Part shown: positions 19,501-29,965 of the stretch, one piece after another
Layout: the number at the start of each line of letters is the position of its first letter
Position numbering within the stretch: position 1 is the first letter of the stretch
Assembly (NCBI GenBank): GCA_002733495.1
Contig: NVVV01000002.1
Coordinates: 60,861 to 124,860 of the forward strand
DNA: 64,000 nucleotides
Direction of reading: 5' to 3'
Origin: Robiginitomaculum sp.
Lineage (GTDB): Bacteria > Pseudomonadota > Alphaproteobacteria > Caulobacterales > Maricaulaceae
Made by a program: the position numbers and the translations under genes
Notes under the pieces: model-generated
What the model was told of the DNA's origin: nothing
What the model saw: only the letters and a program-made list of their open reading frames with translations
Databases searched by the model: none

Positions 19501-22500
19501 ATGTTAAACAAACTTGTTGAATTTTCACTCCAGTACAAAGTACTGGTGTTGATCGCATTTAGCGTTGTTGGCTTTTTGGGCTGGCGCGCTGTAACCACCA
19601 TACCCATTGATGCCTTTCCCGATGTGACCCCGGTGCAGGTCAATATTTACACCGAATCCCCGGGACTGGCCGCCGAAGATGTGGAACAACTTCTGACTTT
19701 CCCGGTGGAATCGGGCATGGCGGGCCTGCCCGACGTGCAGGAAATCCGCTCGGTCAGCCTGTTTGGCCTCTCGTATGTGGCGGTCTATTTTGAAGACAGT
19801 ATGGACATTTACTTTGCCCGCCGTCTGGTGATGGAACGTCTGGCCGAGGTTGCCGATCGCATTCCCGAAGGTTATGGCACGCCGGAAATGGGGCCTAACA
19901 CCTCTGGTCTGGGCCAAGTGTTCTGGTACACTCTGGAACGGGCCGATGAGAAGCTGAACGCCGATATTACCGATATGGATTTGCGCACCGTTCAGGACTG
20001 GAATGTCCGCCTGATCTTGCGTACGGCACCCGGCGTGGATGATATCATGTCCTGGGGTGGTCAGGAACGCCAGTTTCAGGTGCAAATTGATCCGTTAATG
20101 CTGATCAAATATGAACTTGGCTTCAAAGACGTTATGGAGGCTTTACAAGTCAATAACCGCCAGGTTGGCGGTCAGTATATTGATCGCGGACCAGAGCAAT
20201 ATCTGGTGCGCGGCTTAGGGTTGGTCAAAAACGAGCATGATATAGGCGATATTGTCGTCAAGGTTGCACATGGCACCCCCATTTATTTGCGTGATGTTGC
20301 CAATATTGTTCAGGCACCGGCTTTGCGCTTTGGCGCGGTCACACGCGATGGCAAAGAGGTCGTCTTGGGCATGGCCTTGTCGCGTATTGGCGAAAACGCC
20401 AAGGCGGTGGTCGATAACGTCAAGGAAAAGCTCGACATTGTAGAGAGCGCTTTGCCCGAAGGCATGGTCATCAAACCCATTTATGACCGTACCGAGCTGG
20501 TGGAAAAAGCCGTTGGCACCGCCGAGCGGGCCTTGATTGAAGGCTCCATTCTGGTGGCCATTGTGCTCTTTTTGTTTTTGGGCGAATTGCGCTCGGCGCT
20601 GGTGGTCATCACCGCCTTGCCTCTGGCCATGCTGATTGCCTTTATTTTTATGGATCTGATGGGCCTGTCGGCCAATTTGATGTCGCTGGCGGGTCTTGCC
20701 ATCGGGATCGGAATGATGGTCGATGGTGCGGTGGTGATGGTCGAGAACTCGTTTCGCATCATGGCCGAACGAAAATCCGAAGGCGACGGTCCGGTTAATC
20801 GAACCGCCGCGGTTCTGACTGCAGCGCGCGAAGTGGCCAATCCAGTCAGCTTTGCCATTGGCATTATCATTATTGTGTTTATGCCATTGTTCACGCTGGA
20901 CGGACTGGAAGGTAAATTGTTCAAGCCAATGGCCTTCAATATCAGCTTTGCTATGGCTGGATCCATGTTGCTGACCCTGACCCTTATTCCGGTGCTGGCC
21001 TCATTAATTTTGAAGCCGAAGGAAGAAAAAGACACCTTTTTGGTGCGTTGGATCAAAAAAATCTATCTTCCCATGTTAGCTTTTGGCTTACGTCGCAAAG
21101 CGGTTGTCGTTGGTAGTGCGGTGATTTTGTTGATCGCATCTTTGGGTCTGTTCCCGTTTTTGGGAAAAGAGTTCATGCCGCAACTTCAGGAAGGCTCCAT
21201 CATGTGGCGGGTTACTTCTATTCCCTCCACCTCGCTAGATCAGTCGATCAAAATCTCCAAGGATATTGAAAATGCCTTAAGTGCTTTTCCCGAAGTGGAA
21301 ACCACTGTTGCCATGATCGGCCGCGCCGAAAAAGGTGAAACGGCTGACGTCAATTATATGGAGATTTACACAGCCCTTAAGCCGCAAAAAGACTGGCCGG
21401 AAAAGCGCTCTTTTGAGAACTTGGCCGATGAAATGCGCGAAAAGCTGGAAGTGGTGGCACCGACCTCGGTCATTGCCTTTACCCAGCCGATCCAGATGCG
21501 GGTTGAGGAATTGATCTCTGGTGTACGGGCAACCTTGGCGGCCAAGCTTTATGGTGAAGATCTGGGTGAGCTGGATCGTTTGAGTGAGCAGGTTAAGAAC
21601 GCCATTGCCGAGGTGCCGGGCGTGGCTGACCTCTCGCTGGAAGCCAATATCGGCAAGCCGCAGATACGCATTACTGTGAATCGTGAGGCGTTGGCCCGTT
21701 ATGGCATGAATGCCGATGACGTGCTCGAGCTGGTCCGCACCGGTATCGGTAACGAGCCGGTCAGCACCCTGATTGATGGCGTTAAACGCTTTGATATCAC
21801 AGCAAGGCTGAATGACGCGTCCAAAGCCTCTGTTGCCGCCATTGAAAACATTCCGCTGCGTACTGGTACGGGCGCAATTGTGCCCCTTAAACAGGTCGCT
21901 AACATTACTACGGCAGAGGGGTATTCCTTTATCCGGCGTGAGCAATTGCAACGGTATGCCGTGATACAGATGGATGTGCGCGGGCGGGATGTGGACAGCT
22001 TTGTGCAGGAAGCCAATACCGTGATTGCGCAAAAAATCGATATGCCACCAGGATATTGGATCGAATGGGGTGGTGCCTTTGAGAACCAGCAACGGGCCAT
22101 GAAGAAATTGGGTGTCATTGTTCCAGTGACCATCTTTTTCATTTTTGTGCTACTGTATACGGCCTTTAACTCCTTGCGCTTTGCTGCTCTGATTATCGCC
22201 AATGTGCCTTTTGCCACGATTGGCGGCTTGGTTGCCTTGTTTATTAGCGGCCAATATCTCTCGGTGCCATCAGCCATCGGGTTTATCGCCGTCTTTGGTG
22301 TGGCTATGCTGAACGGCATTGTGTTGGTCAGCTTTATCAATGAGCTGCGCGACAAAGGCCTCAGTATTGCCGAGGCCGTGCGAAAGGGCGCTGAAATGCG
22401 CCTGCGTCCGGTGATGATGACCGCCAGTGTCGCCATTTTGGGCCTCGTTCCCATGCTGCTGTCCAGCGGCGTTGGTGCGGAAACCCAGCGCCCGTTGGCC

Positions 22501-22626
22501 GCTGTCGTAATTGGAGGTTTAATTACATCAACCTTGCTGACACTGCTCATCCTGCCTGTGATTTACGAGTGGATGGAAACGCGCATTGAGCGCAAACAAC
22601 TAGCAAAAAAGGAAGCGCAATCATGA
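19501..22626 (+). CDS. czcA: CusA/CzcA-family heavy-metal RND transporter
   Basis: 1041 aa; VGFLGWRAVTTIPIDAFPDVTPVQVNIYTESPGLAAEDVEQLLTFPVE. Confidence 0.95.
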   Translation: MLNKLVEFSLQYKVLVLIAFSVVGFLGWRAVTTIPIDAFPDVTPVQVNIYTESPGLAAEDVEQLLTFPVESGMAGLPDVQEIRSVSLFGLSYVAVYFEDSMDIYFARRLVMERLAEVADRIPEGYGTPEMGPNTSGLGQVFWYTLERADEKLNADITDMDLRTVQDWNVRLILRTAPGVDDIMSWGGQERQFQVQIDPLMLIKYELGFKDVMEALQVNNRQVGGQYIDRGPEQYLVRGLGLVKNEHDIGDIVVKVAHGTPIYLRDVANIVQAPALRFGAVTRDGKEVVLGMALSRIGENAKAVVDNVKEKLDIVESALPEGMVIKPIYDRTELVEKAVGTAERALIEGSILVAIVLFLFLGELRSALVVITALPLAMLIAFIFMDLMGLSANLMSLAGLAIGIGMMVDGAVVMVENSFRIMAERKSEGDGPVNRTAAVLTAAREVANPVSFAIGIIIIVFMPLFTLDGLEGKLFKPMAFNISFAMAGSMLLTLTLIPVLASLILKPKEEKDTFLVRWIKKIYLPMLAFGLRRKAVVVGSAVILLIASLGLFPFLGKEFMPQLQEGSIMWRVTSIPSTSLDQSIKISKDIENALSAFPEVETTVAMIGRAEKGETADVNYMEIYTALKPQKDWPEKRSFENLADEMREKLEVVAPTSVIAFTQPIQMRVEELISGVRATLAAKLYGEDLGELDRLSEQVKNAIAEVPGVADLSLEANIGKPQIRITVNREALARYGMNADDVLELVRTGIGNEPVSTLIDGVKRFDITARLNDASKASVAAIENIPLRTGTGAIVPLKQVANITTAEGYSFIRREQLQRYAVIQMDVRGRDVDSFVQEANTVIAQKIDMPPGYWIEWGGAFENQQRAMKKLGVIVPVTIFFIFVLLYTAFNSLRFAALIIANVPFATIGGLVALFISGQYLSVPSAIGFIAVFGVAMLNGIVLVSFINELRDKGLSIAEAVRKGAEMRLRPVMMTASVAILGLVPMLLSSGVGAETQRPLAAVVIGGLITSTLLTLLILPVIYEWMETRIERKQLAKKEAQS

Positions 22627-22931
22627 AAGAGATAAAGGCATATATTCACCGAAACCGGGCGGCTGATGTCGTCCGGGCACTTCGCAAGGCAAAATTTGGG
22701 CACTTCACCTTGGTAGATGTAAAACAGGTGTTGAAGCTCCTCGACTCTACTGGTCAAGAATACTCCACCGAGTTTGGTGCCCGGGTGCTGACTGAAGTAA
22801 AACTGGAATTGGTGTGCAAGCCTGAACAGCTAGAAGAAGCCATCGCATTGATCACCAAAAATGCCCAAACCGGGCGGGATGATTCAGGCTGTATCTATGT
22901 CAGCAACATAGTTTCGCATCACCCCATCTGA
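22623..22931 (+). CDS. PII-like protein associated with a metal RND pump
   Basis: MKEIKAYIHRNRAADVVRALRKAKFGHFTLVDV PII-like N-terminus; ATGA overlap with czcA. Confidence 0.75.
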   Translation: MKEIKAYIHRNRAADVVRALRKAKFGHFTLVDVKQVLKLLDSTGQEYSTEFGARVLTEVKLELVCKPEQLEEAIALITKNAQTGRDDSGCIYVSNIVSHHPI

Positions 22932-22943
22932 AGGAGTGCGGAA

Positions 22944-25073
22944 ATGAATAAGCAAATAAATCTGCGCGTCGAGGGCGTGGATTGCCCATCTTGTGTTGGG
23001 CCGATTGAAAAGGCAGTTTGTGCCCTGCCAGGCGTAAATACGGCCAGCGTCAATTTTAACACTGGAAAAATCAGGCTTGATATCGAAGATGGTGGCGTTG
23101 ATGTAGTGGCGATCGAGAAAACCATCAACAAACTTGGCTACAAACTTGCCAAGGGCGATGGTGGGGCCGCTACAGGCGGGCTGAGAGCTTGGTATTACAC
23201 CAAAAAAGGCAAGCTGGTTCTATTCACTGGAGTCATGCTGGTTCTGGCCACCTTGGTTTACATTCTGGCCAAAAATGCTGCTGTAAAAATTAGCGGTTTC
23301 AGCATCGAGCTTTATGAACTCGGTTATGCAATTGCTGCACTGGTTGCATTGGTTCCGATGGCCAAAAAGGCCTTTAGTTCGGCCCGGTCCGGCAGTTCAT
23401 TTACTATTGATACATTGGTGACGTTTGCCGTGGTGGGTGCAATCGTCATCGGTGCATCCGTAGAGGCTGCGGTTGTGGTGTTTTTGTTTGCCTTGGGCGA
23501 AATGCTGGAAAGCATGGCCACCGAAAAAGCACGAAAAAGTGTCAAGGCATTGGCGGATCTCGCGCCCAAAATGGCCTTTTTGGTCCAAGGTGAAGGCGTT
23601 AGCGAAGTGGCGGTAGATACGTTGGTGGTTGGCAACGTGGTAGAAATTCAACCCGGCGGGCGAGTGCCCGCAGACGGAGTGATTGTACAAGGCTCAACTA
23701 GTCTGGACGAAAGTTCGATCACTGGCGAGAGCATTCCAGTGCGCCGTGAAGTTGGTGCGCAAGTTTATGCGGGTGCGATCAACACGGACGGGGTGATCCG
23801 TTTGCGGGTCGATAAAACCGCAGAAGACAACATGATTGCCCGGATCATGAATCTGGTCGAAGAAGCCGAGGCTGGTAAGTCACCTACAGCCCGCTTTATT
23901 GACGATTTTAGCCGCTATTATACTCCGGGTGTTTTGGTGGTGGGTATCTTAGTCGGCGTTATACCACCGGTATTGTTTGATGCCCACTGGATGACTTGGG
24001 TTTATAAAGGGCTTGCCATCTGGCTGATCGGTTGTCCCTGTGCGCTGGTTCTGTCCACCCCAGCCGCGATCACATCGGGCATTGCCGCCGGGGCACGGCG
24101 CGGGTTGCTCATGAAGGGCGGCGTGGTGTTAGAAGCGATCAGCAAGGTCAGCACCATTGCTTTTGACAAAACCGGAACCCTGACTGAAGGCATACCGAAA
24201 GTAACCGATATCCAAACATTCAACGGCACCGAAGCTGAAATGCTATCATTCGCAGCGGCTGTCGAAGTTACGTCATCGCACCCGTTAGCATTGGCTATTG
24301 TTGATGCAGCAAGACAGCATGACCTTACGTTTTCTCGCGCCAAAGACGCGAAAGCCCTAAGCGGTCGCGGTGTGCAAGGCAAAGTCGGCAATTCCGTGAT
24401 TACCATCGCCTCGCCGCGATATGCAGTAGGCATTTCCAAAATAGGCGATGCCGAACGTAAGGTATTTTCAGACTTTGAAGAAGACGGGAAAACCCTAGGC
24501 GTAGTGGTCAAAGGCAAGACCTTGCTCGGCGTTATTGCCATGCGGGATGAATTGCGTGAGGACGCACGTGATGCCATGGAACAATTGCGGGCCATGCAGA
24601 TCAAAACCATCATGCTCACTGGCGATAATGCCCGCACCGGCAGGGCCATCGCTGCCCAGCTTGGCATGGATGTACAGGCCGAATTGATGCCAGACGACAA
24701 ATTGAAGGCCATTGAAACCCTAAAGACGCAAGGCGGTGTGGCGATGGTTGGTGATGGCATTAATGATGCGCCCGCTCTGGCCCGCGCAGATGTCGGCATT
24801 GCCATGGGCGGAGGAACGGATGTGGCCTTGGAAACCGCTGATGCGGCTTTGCTACGTGAGTATGTCGGCGGTGTTCCGGATCTGGTTCGTTTGTCCAATG
24901 CCACCATGAAAAATATCCACCAGAACATTACCTTCTCATTGATTTTGAAAGCCGTGTTTCTGGTTACAACCATGTTGGGTTACACCTCGTTATGGATGGC
25001 CATTTTGGCCGACACCGGTGCGACTGTGTTGGTGACATTAAATGCCTTGCGACTCTTAAATTTCAAGACCTAG
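22944..25073 (+). CDS. cadA: Zn/Cd/Pb-type P1B ATPase
   Basis: HMA domain [51 protein letters not shown]. Confidence 0.92.
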   Translation: MNKQINLRVEGVDCPSCVGPIEKAVCALPGVNTASVNFNTGKIRLDIEDGGVDVVAIEKTINKLGYKLAKGDGGAATGGLRAWYYTKKGKLVLFTGVMLVLATLVYILAKNAAVKISGFSIELYELGYAIAALVALVPMAKKAFSSARSGSSFTIDTLVTFAVVGAIVIGASVEAAVVVFLFALGEMLESMATEKARKSVKALADLAPKMAFLVQGEGVSEVAVDTLVVGNVVEIQPGGRVPADGVIVQGSTSLDESSITGESIPVRREVGAQVYAGAINTDGVIRLRVDKTAEDNMIARIMNLVEEAEAGKSPTARFIDDFSRYYTPGVLVVGILVGVIPPVLFDAHWMTWVYKGLAIWLIGCPCALVLSTPAAITSGIAAGARRGLLMKGGVVLEAISKVSTIAFDKTGTLTEGIPKVTDIQTFNGTEAEMLSFAAAVEVTSSHPLALAIVDAARQHDLTFSRAKDAKALSGRGVQGKVGNSVITIASPRYAVGISKIGDAERKVFSDFEEDGKTLGVVVKGKTLLGVIAMRDELREDARDAMEQLRAMQIKTIMLTGDNARTGRAIAAQLGMDVQAELMPDDKLKAIETLKTQGGVAMVGDGINDAPALARADVGIAMGGGTDVALETADAALLREYVGGVPDLVRLSNATMKNIHQNITFSLILKAVFLVTTMLGYTSLWMAILADTGATVLVTLNALRLLNFKT

Positions 25074-25091
25074 CAATATTCTGACTTGCAT

Positions 25092-25121
25092 TACCTCTAT
25101 ATAACTAGTTATATAGAGGTA
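25092..25121. promoter_or_regulatory. 30-bp perfect palindrome, candidate ArsR operator
   Basis: TACCTCTATATAACTAGTTATATAGAGGTA, ending on the first base of the arsR ATG. Confidence 0.75.
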
Positions 25122-25456
25122 TGGATACAAAAGCAGTTATACGCGCCCTAGATGCGCTGGCACAAGAAAGTCGGCTCGCCATTTTTCGTCTGCTAATAGA
25201 GACCGCCCCGAAGGGCATGATGGTTGGTGCCATTGGCGAACACATGGACATGCCGGCGACGACTTTATCTTTTCATCTGGACAAATTAAGACATGCCGGG
25301 CTGCTTACCAAGCGACACGAAGGCCGGGCCCGTGTTTACACGGCGAATTATGACACGCTGGTCGGCACTATAAAATACCTCGCTGAAGACTGTTGCAAGA
25401 ACAGCGAGCAAATGCCGTGTCGCATCATTTTTAAGAACAAAGAGGATGGCACCTAA
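25121..25456 (+). CDS. arsR: ArsR-family metalloregulator
   Basis: [19 protein letters not shown]...[19 protein letters not shown]; Cys residues in [13 protein letters not shown]. Confidence 0.9.
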   Translation: MDTKAVIRALDALAQESRLAIFRLLIETAPKGMMVGAIGEHMDMPATTLSFHLDKLRHAGLLTKRHEGRARVYTANYDTLVGTIKYLAEDCCKNSEQMPCRIIFKNKEDGT

Positions 25457-26508
25457 TGGAAACAAAAAAATTATCCTTTTTGGACAGATATTTAACGCTA
25501 TGGATTGTCCTAGCGATGGTATCGGGTGTTGCGCTGGGTAGCGTATTCACGGGTTTGCCCGTTTGGCTGGAAAGTTTGAGCGTTGGCACTACCAATATCC
25601 CCATAGCCATTGGTCTTATTTTGATGATGTATCCGCCATTGGCAAAAGTGCGGTATGACGAATTGCCAAAGGTTTTTCAGGACAAGCGCATATTGCTGTT
25701 ATCTTTGGTGCAGAACTGGCTAATCGGGCCGGTGTTGATGTTTGTGCTGGCCGTCACGTTTCTGGCGGATTATCCGGCCTATATGACGGGATTGATTTTG
25801 ATTGGGCTAGCGCGCTGCATTGCCATGGTCATTGTCTGGAACCAGTTGGCCGGTGGAAGCCGGGAATACGCGGCGGCCCTGGTGGCCTTTAACAGTGTTT
25901 TCCAGATTCTATTTTTCAGTGTTTATGCATGGTTTTTTATGTCCGTACTGCCTGAAATGTTAGGCCTTAAAGGGCAGATTATTGATGTCAGCTTTGTTAT
26001 GATTGCCCAATCGGTGATGATTTACCTTGGTATCCCTTTTCTGGCTGGCTTTCTGACCAGAAAAATCCTCATTAGCCGCAAGGGAGGTGAATGGTATAAA
26101 ACCATATTTGAGCCACGTATCGGCCCGATCACCTTGATTGCCTTGCTGTTTACCATCGTCGCCATGTTTTCCTTAAAAGGCGGCATGGTGCTTGAATTGC
26201 CTTTGGATGTACTGCGCATTGCGGTGCCGCTGGCTATTTATTTCGTCATCATGTTCCTGATCAGCTTCGCCATGGGCAAGTGGATCGGTGCCGATTATCA
26301 GCGTACCACCTCTATCGCCTTTACCGCTGCCAGTAATAATTTTGAATTGGCCATCGCCGTTGCCATTGCCGCCTTCGGGCTTGCCTCACCAGTTGCTTTT
26401 GCCACTGTCATCGGTCCGCTTGTCGAGGTTCCGGTACTGATCTCGTTGGTTAGCGTCGCTCTTTGGCTAAAATATCACTGGTTTAAGGACATGGAAATGG
26501 GAGCATGA
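25456..26508 (+). CDS. ACR3-family arsenite efflux transporter
   Basis: 350 aa multi-[43 protein letters not shown]. Confidence 0.93.
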   Translation: METKKLSFLDRYLTLWIVLAMVSGVALGSVFTGLPVWLESLSVGTTNIPIAIGLILMMYPPLAKVRYDELPKVFQDKRILLLSLVQNWLIGPVLMFVLAVTFLADYPAYMTGLILIGLARCIAMVIVWNQLAGGSREYAAALVAFNSVFQILFFSVYAWFFMSVLPEMLGLKGQIIDVSFVMIAQSVMIYLGIPFLAGFLTRKILISRKGGEWYKTIFEPRIGPITLIALLFTIVAMFSLKGGMVLELPLDVLRIAVPLAIYFVIMFLISFAMGKWIGADYQRTTSIAFTAASNNFELAIAVAIAAFGLASPVAFATVIGPLVEVPVLISLVSVALWLKYHWFKDMEMGA

Positions 26509-26894
26509 AAACCGTTCTTTTTCTTTGTGTGGCCAACAGTGCGCGCAGCCAGATGGCGCAAGGTTTGGCGCAACATCACTTGGGCGACCGCATCACGGCA
26601 CTTAGTGCCGGATCAGAACCATCGGAACAGGTCAATCCGTTGGCCGTTCAAGTTATGGCAGATGCCGGGATTGATATTAGCCCGCACACCTCAAAATCGG
26701 TGGACCAGTATGATCTTTCCAAGATTGATCTAGTTGTAACGCTTTGTGCAGATGAAGTATGCCCTGCCGTGCCCGGAAAATTCAAACGACTGCATTGGCC
26801 GATTGACGACCCCGCAGGGCCAAATGCGCTGGAGGCATTCATAAAGGCTCGGGATTTGATCAGCCAAAAACTGATAGATGGGTTTTCAGAATAG
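26505..26894 (+). CDS. arsC: Arsenate reductase, LMW-PTP/thioredoxin-coupled type
   Basis: [16 protein letters not shown]-loop; [20 protein letters not shown]. Confidence 0.92.
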   Translation: MKTVLFLCVANSARSQMAQGLAQHHLGDRITALSAGSEPSEQVNPLAVQVMADAGIDISPHTSKSVDQYDLSKIDLVVTLCADEVCPAVPGKFKRLHWPIDDPAGPNALEAFIKARDLISQKLIDGFSE

Positions 26895-27057
26895 ACTCTG
26901 GGAAATCACTCATAAAGCTCCTCTAAAAAAAGCTGTCCGTGGTATAGTCTTCAGCGACAACTGTCGCGTTAGCATATTCGATTGCTGTGGTAAGTTATCC
27001 ATTGACAAAAATGCATATCGGGTTTTACGCATATATGCTATGTCGTATATTCCCCTC

Positions 27058-27162
27058 ATGACAAACACAACCTTGTTTCAAATGTTGGCTGATACCACCC
27101 GCTTGCGGGTGATGTCCGATGACACCGAGGTTTGCATCCCCTGTTCCGGTTATGGGGTGTGA
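27058..27162 (+). pseudogene. Truncated ArsR-family regulator remnant
   Basis: TTLFQMLADTTRLRV start of an ArsR HTH, then premature end after 34 aa. Confidence 0.55.
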
Positions 27163-27195
27163 TGCGGTAAAACGCACGCGAAAAAGGGGCCTGTC

Positions 27196-27911
27196 ATGGT
27201 ATCTGCGATACTCGGTGCGGTCATTCTGGCAACCTCATTCCTGTTCTCCATGCTGGAACTGGGCCGGGTTTGACTTGAAAACCGTGGCGATTCCGGTTGG
27301 CTTGCTGCTGAACGGCGTGACCACGACGCTGGCGCTTACTACCTATGCCCGCAAGAAACTGGTCGACTGGTCTGGCGGCTGGCCAATGGCGCTGACGGCG
27401 GTGGTCGGCGCACCCATCGGCGCCATGATGGAGCCTTATGTGCCCCATAATGCCCTGATGCTGGGCTTCGCCGCCATGGTGGCGATCGCCGCCGGGCGGA
27501 TGATCTGGACCAGTGTTTTCGCCAAAAAGGCGGCCAATTGGTCCCGCTTCGCACCCGCTTGATCGTCGGTGTGTTTACCGGTCTCTGGATCGGCTTTGTC
27601 GCCGGATTGCTCGGCATTGGCGGCGGCTTCATTGTCGCGCCCCTGTTGATGGCGCTGGGCTATCCGGTGAAAATCGCTGCCGGAACCACCGCCATGGTCT
27701 CTGCCTTTTCTTCGATATCGGGATTTTCCGCCCATGCCCTGCAAGGTCATTTCCCGTTGGTGATCGTGTTGATCGGCGGCGCGGCGGTGCTGGTGGGGGC
27801 CTTGGCTGGCTCGCAATTCATGGCCAACACGCCAAGCCAAAATGGATCAAGCTTACCTATGCGCTGGTCTTGCTGGTGGTGTCGGTCAAACTGGTCATGG
27901 AGATCATCTAA
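27196..27911 (+). pseudogene. TauE/SafE-family permease, disrupted by an internal deletion and frameshifts
   Basis: Homologous-looking segments in successive frames: MVSAILGAVILATSFLFSMLELGRV* / FDLKTVAIPVGLLLNG... / RLIVGVFTGLWIGFVAGLLGIGGGFIVAPLLM... / WIKLTYALVLLVVSVKLVMEII*. Confidence 0.75.
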
Positions 27912-28276
27912 TGTTCAAAATTTTCACCTGGCTTGCTGATTGGGTTACGTATTCTCTGTTGCATTTATCCGCCGAAAGCCGCTTGGGCGATGCGGTGCAT
28001 TTCTTCATCGAGGATGTCACTAAGATCTTTGCGCTCTTGATCCTGACCGTGTTTGCCATCGGTTTCTTTCGATCGCTCTTAACCCCGGAACGGGTGCGCA
28101 AGGCGGACGAGATGGGCGTGGAAATCAAGCTCGAAAAAATCACCAACATGGCGGCCATACTGGGCTATGGGGTGATGTCTACGCCGGGCGTGGTGCTGGA
28201 CGAAGTTGTCGTACATGCAGGCGGCATGCCTAGTCCGGATATGGTGGCCCAATGGCTCGTTAAGGGAAATCGATAG
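27911..28276 (+). pseudogene. Deletion chimera: permease N-terminus fused to thioredoxin-like C-terminus
   Basis: Residues 1-62 look like an ArsP/DUF318 permease start; the rest (MGVEIKLEKITNMAAILGYGVMSTPGVVLDEVVVHAG) looks like a redox-active disulfide protein lacking its CxxC half. Confidence 0.6.
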
Positions 28277-28291
28277 TGAAAGATATGTTTC

Positions 28292-28711
28292 TTATTCGTA
28301 TAGCGCCTCAATGATTGGGCAATCCGGGGCATCGCCACCAGCACATTCTTTTGAGATGGTTTTTAAGGTACGTTCCAGCTTTCTAAGGTCAGCAATTTTT
28401 TCCGATACACTTCGCAAATATTCTTGGGTTAATTCGTGCACTTCGCCGCATGTATAGCCATCGGAATCCACCATCGACAAAAGCCTGCGCAATTCTCCGA
28501 TAGAAAACCCAAGTTCGCGGCAACGCAAAATAAACCGCAAGCGCTCCTGCTGTTTTTGGTCATAAATTCGGTGGCCGCTTTGTGTGCGCATGGGCTCTGG
28601 CATGATTCCTATGTTTTCATAGTACCGAATCGTTTCCAGATTGCAGCCTGATTGCTTGGCCAAAGCGCCCCTTTTTAAGTGATCTCGCGTAACTGTGATC
28701 GCCATTGTCAT
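28292..28711 (-). CDS. merR: MerR mercury-responsive regulator
   Basis: MerR HTH (GCNLETIRYYENIGIMPEP); Cys in GYTCGEV and CAGGDAPDCPI. Confidence 0.9.
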   Translation of the reverse strand: MTMAITVTRDHLKRGALAKQSGCNLETIRYYENIGIMPEPMRTQSGHRIYDQKQQERLRFILRCRELGFSIGELRRLLSMVDSDGYTCGEVHELTQEYLRSVSEKIADLRKLERTLKTISKECAGGDAPDCPIIEALYE

Positions 28712-28719
28712 AAAACCTC

Positions 28720-28750
28720 TTGTATCTGTAGTAACTACAGACTGTAGGTT
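28720..28750 (+). promoter_or_regulatory. MerR-type operator/promoter of merCTPA
   Basis: TTGTAT-19 bp-TAGGTT with CTGTAGT-A-ACTACAG dyad in the spacer. Confidence 0.75.
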
Positions 28751-28804
28751 AATATCACTAAGTTAATATAGCAAGTGAAAGTGACTGACGTGTCAGGTGA
28801 AAAT

Positions 28805-29203
28805 ATGAAAACTGCGGGTTTATTATCAAAAATCGGCGAAAGCTCAGGCGCATTAGGCAGCGTCATTTCCGCGATGGGTTGCGCTATGTGCTTTCCGGCT
28901 ATTGCCAGCATTGGCGCGGCGCTTGGTCTTGGGTTTCTGGATCAATGGGAAGGCCTGTTTTTGCACACGCTGATGCCGCTATTTGCCCTGCTCGCTTTGC
29001 TGGCAAACGGGCTTGGCTGGCTGGCGCATCGCAGTTTCATGCGAAGCCTGATCGGCATGCTTGGGCCTGCTTTAGTATTGCTGGCGCTTTACCCTTTGTT
29101 CGGTTCGCCCAATCGCAACGCGATTCTTTATAGCGGATTGGCATTGATGGTGAGCTTTGCCCTCTGGGATATTTTTATCAGACCCAGAGGTAAAAAGGGA
29201 TGA
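28805..29203 (+). CDS. merC: MerC-like mercury transporter
   Basis: GSVISAMGCAMCFPAIASIGAALGLGFLDQWEG; four hydrophobic helices. Confidence 0.75.
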   Translation: MKTAGLLSKIGESSGALGSVISAMGCAMCFPAIASIGAALGLGFLDQWEGLFLHTLMPLFALLALLANGLGWLAHRSFMRSLIGMLGPALVLLALYPLFGSPNRNAILYSGLALMVSFALWDIFIRPRGKKG

Positions 29204-29580
29204 GTTCATCTGATAATATGAATAAAGCTCCACCCAAAAATACAAATAAACTGCTAGCTACGGGTGGGATTCTAGGCGCAATTCTGGCGTCATCATGCTG
29301 CATTGTGCCGCTGATACTCATCAGTCTCGGTGTATCCGGTGCATGGATCGGCAGCCTCACGGCGCTAGAACCTTACAAGCCGTTATTCATCGGTATTACC
29401 TCCCTTTTTCTGGCCGCCGGATTTTGGCATGTGTATTTCAAAAAACCAGAACCCTGCGAGGATGGAAGCTATTGTGCCCGGCCTTCAAGCTCGCTCATTA
29501 CCAAAACTGCGCTTTGGATCGCAACATTTGTGGTTCTTCTGGCACTTACAACCGATTATTGGGCACCTCTGTTTTATTGA
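29200..29580 (+). CDS. merT: MerT mercury transporter
   Basis: GGILGAILASSCCIVPLILISLGVSGAWIGSLTALEPYKP. Confidence 0.9.
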   Translation: MSSSDNMNKAPPKNTNKLLATGGILGAILASSCCIVPLILISLGVSGAWIGSLTALEPYKPLFIGITSLFLAAGFWHVYFKKPEPCEDGSYCARPSSSLITKTALWIATFVVLLALTTDYWAPLFY

Positions 29581-29595
29581 AAAAGGAACGACCTC

Positions 29596-29937
29596 ATGAA
29601 AAAACAAACTCTTGGTATTTTAGTCGTCGGAACCATCGCGCTCAGTGGTTTGGCAGTGCTGGCCACACAGATACCATCATTCGCCAAGGACAATTCAGTT
29701 ATGGCCACGCAAGCCAAACAAACCAAGGCACAGTTTGCCATTGAAAATATGACCTGTGCTACGTGTCCTATCTCTGTACGTACCGCGATGAAGCGTGTGG
29801 ATGATGTGAAGTCTATAGACATTGATTTTGCCACCAAAATCGCAACAGTCGTTTTTGATCCTGCGCACACAGACATAGAAATGATAGCTGCGGCATCCAG
29901 TAATGTCGGCTACCCTGCCAATAAAATTGAAAACTAA
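29596..29937 (+). CDS. merP: MerP periplasmic mercury-binding protein
   Basis: FAIENMTCATCPISVRTAMKRVDDV HMA motif with signal peptide. Confidence 0.92.
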   Translation: MKKQTLGILVVGTIALSGLAVLATQIPSFAKDNSVMATQAKQTKAQFAIENMTCATCPISVRTAMKRVDDVKSIDIDFATKIATVVFDPAHTDIEMIAAASSNVGYPANKIEN

Positions 29938-29965
29938 AATCCCTCAAAAAAAAGAGGCTCTCTCC

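Noticed and set aside
21699-22550. 283 aa minus-strand ORF within czcA
   Set aside because: Shadow ORF; czcA is unmistakable on the plus strand.
24002-24973. 323 aa minus-strand ORF within the Zn/Cd P1B ATPase
   Set aside because: Shadow ORF rich in Ser/Ala; the plus-strand ATPase has all catalytic motifs.
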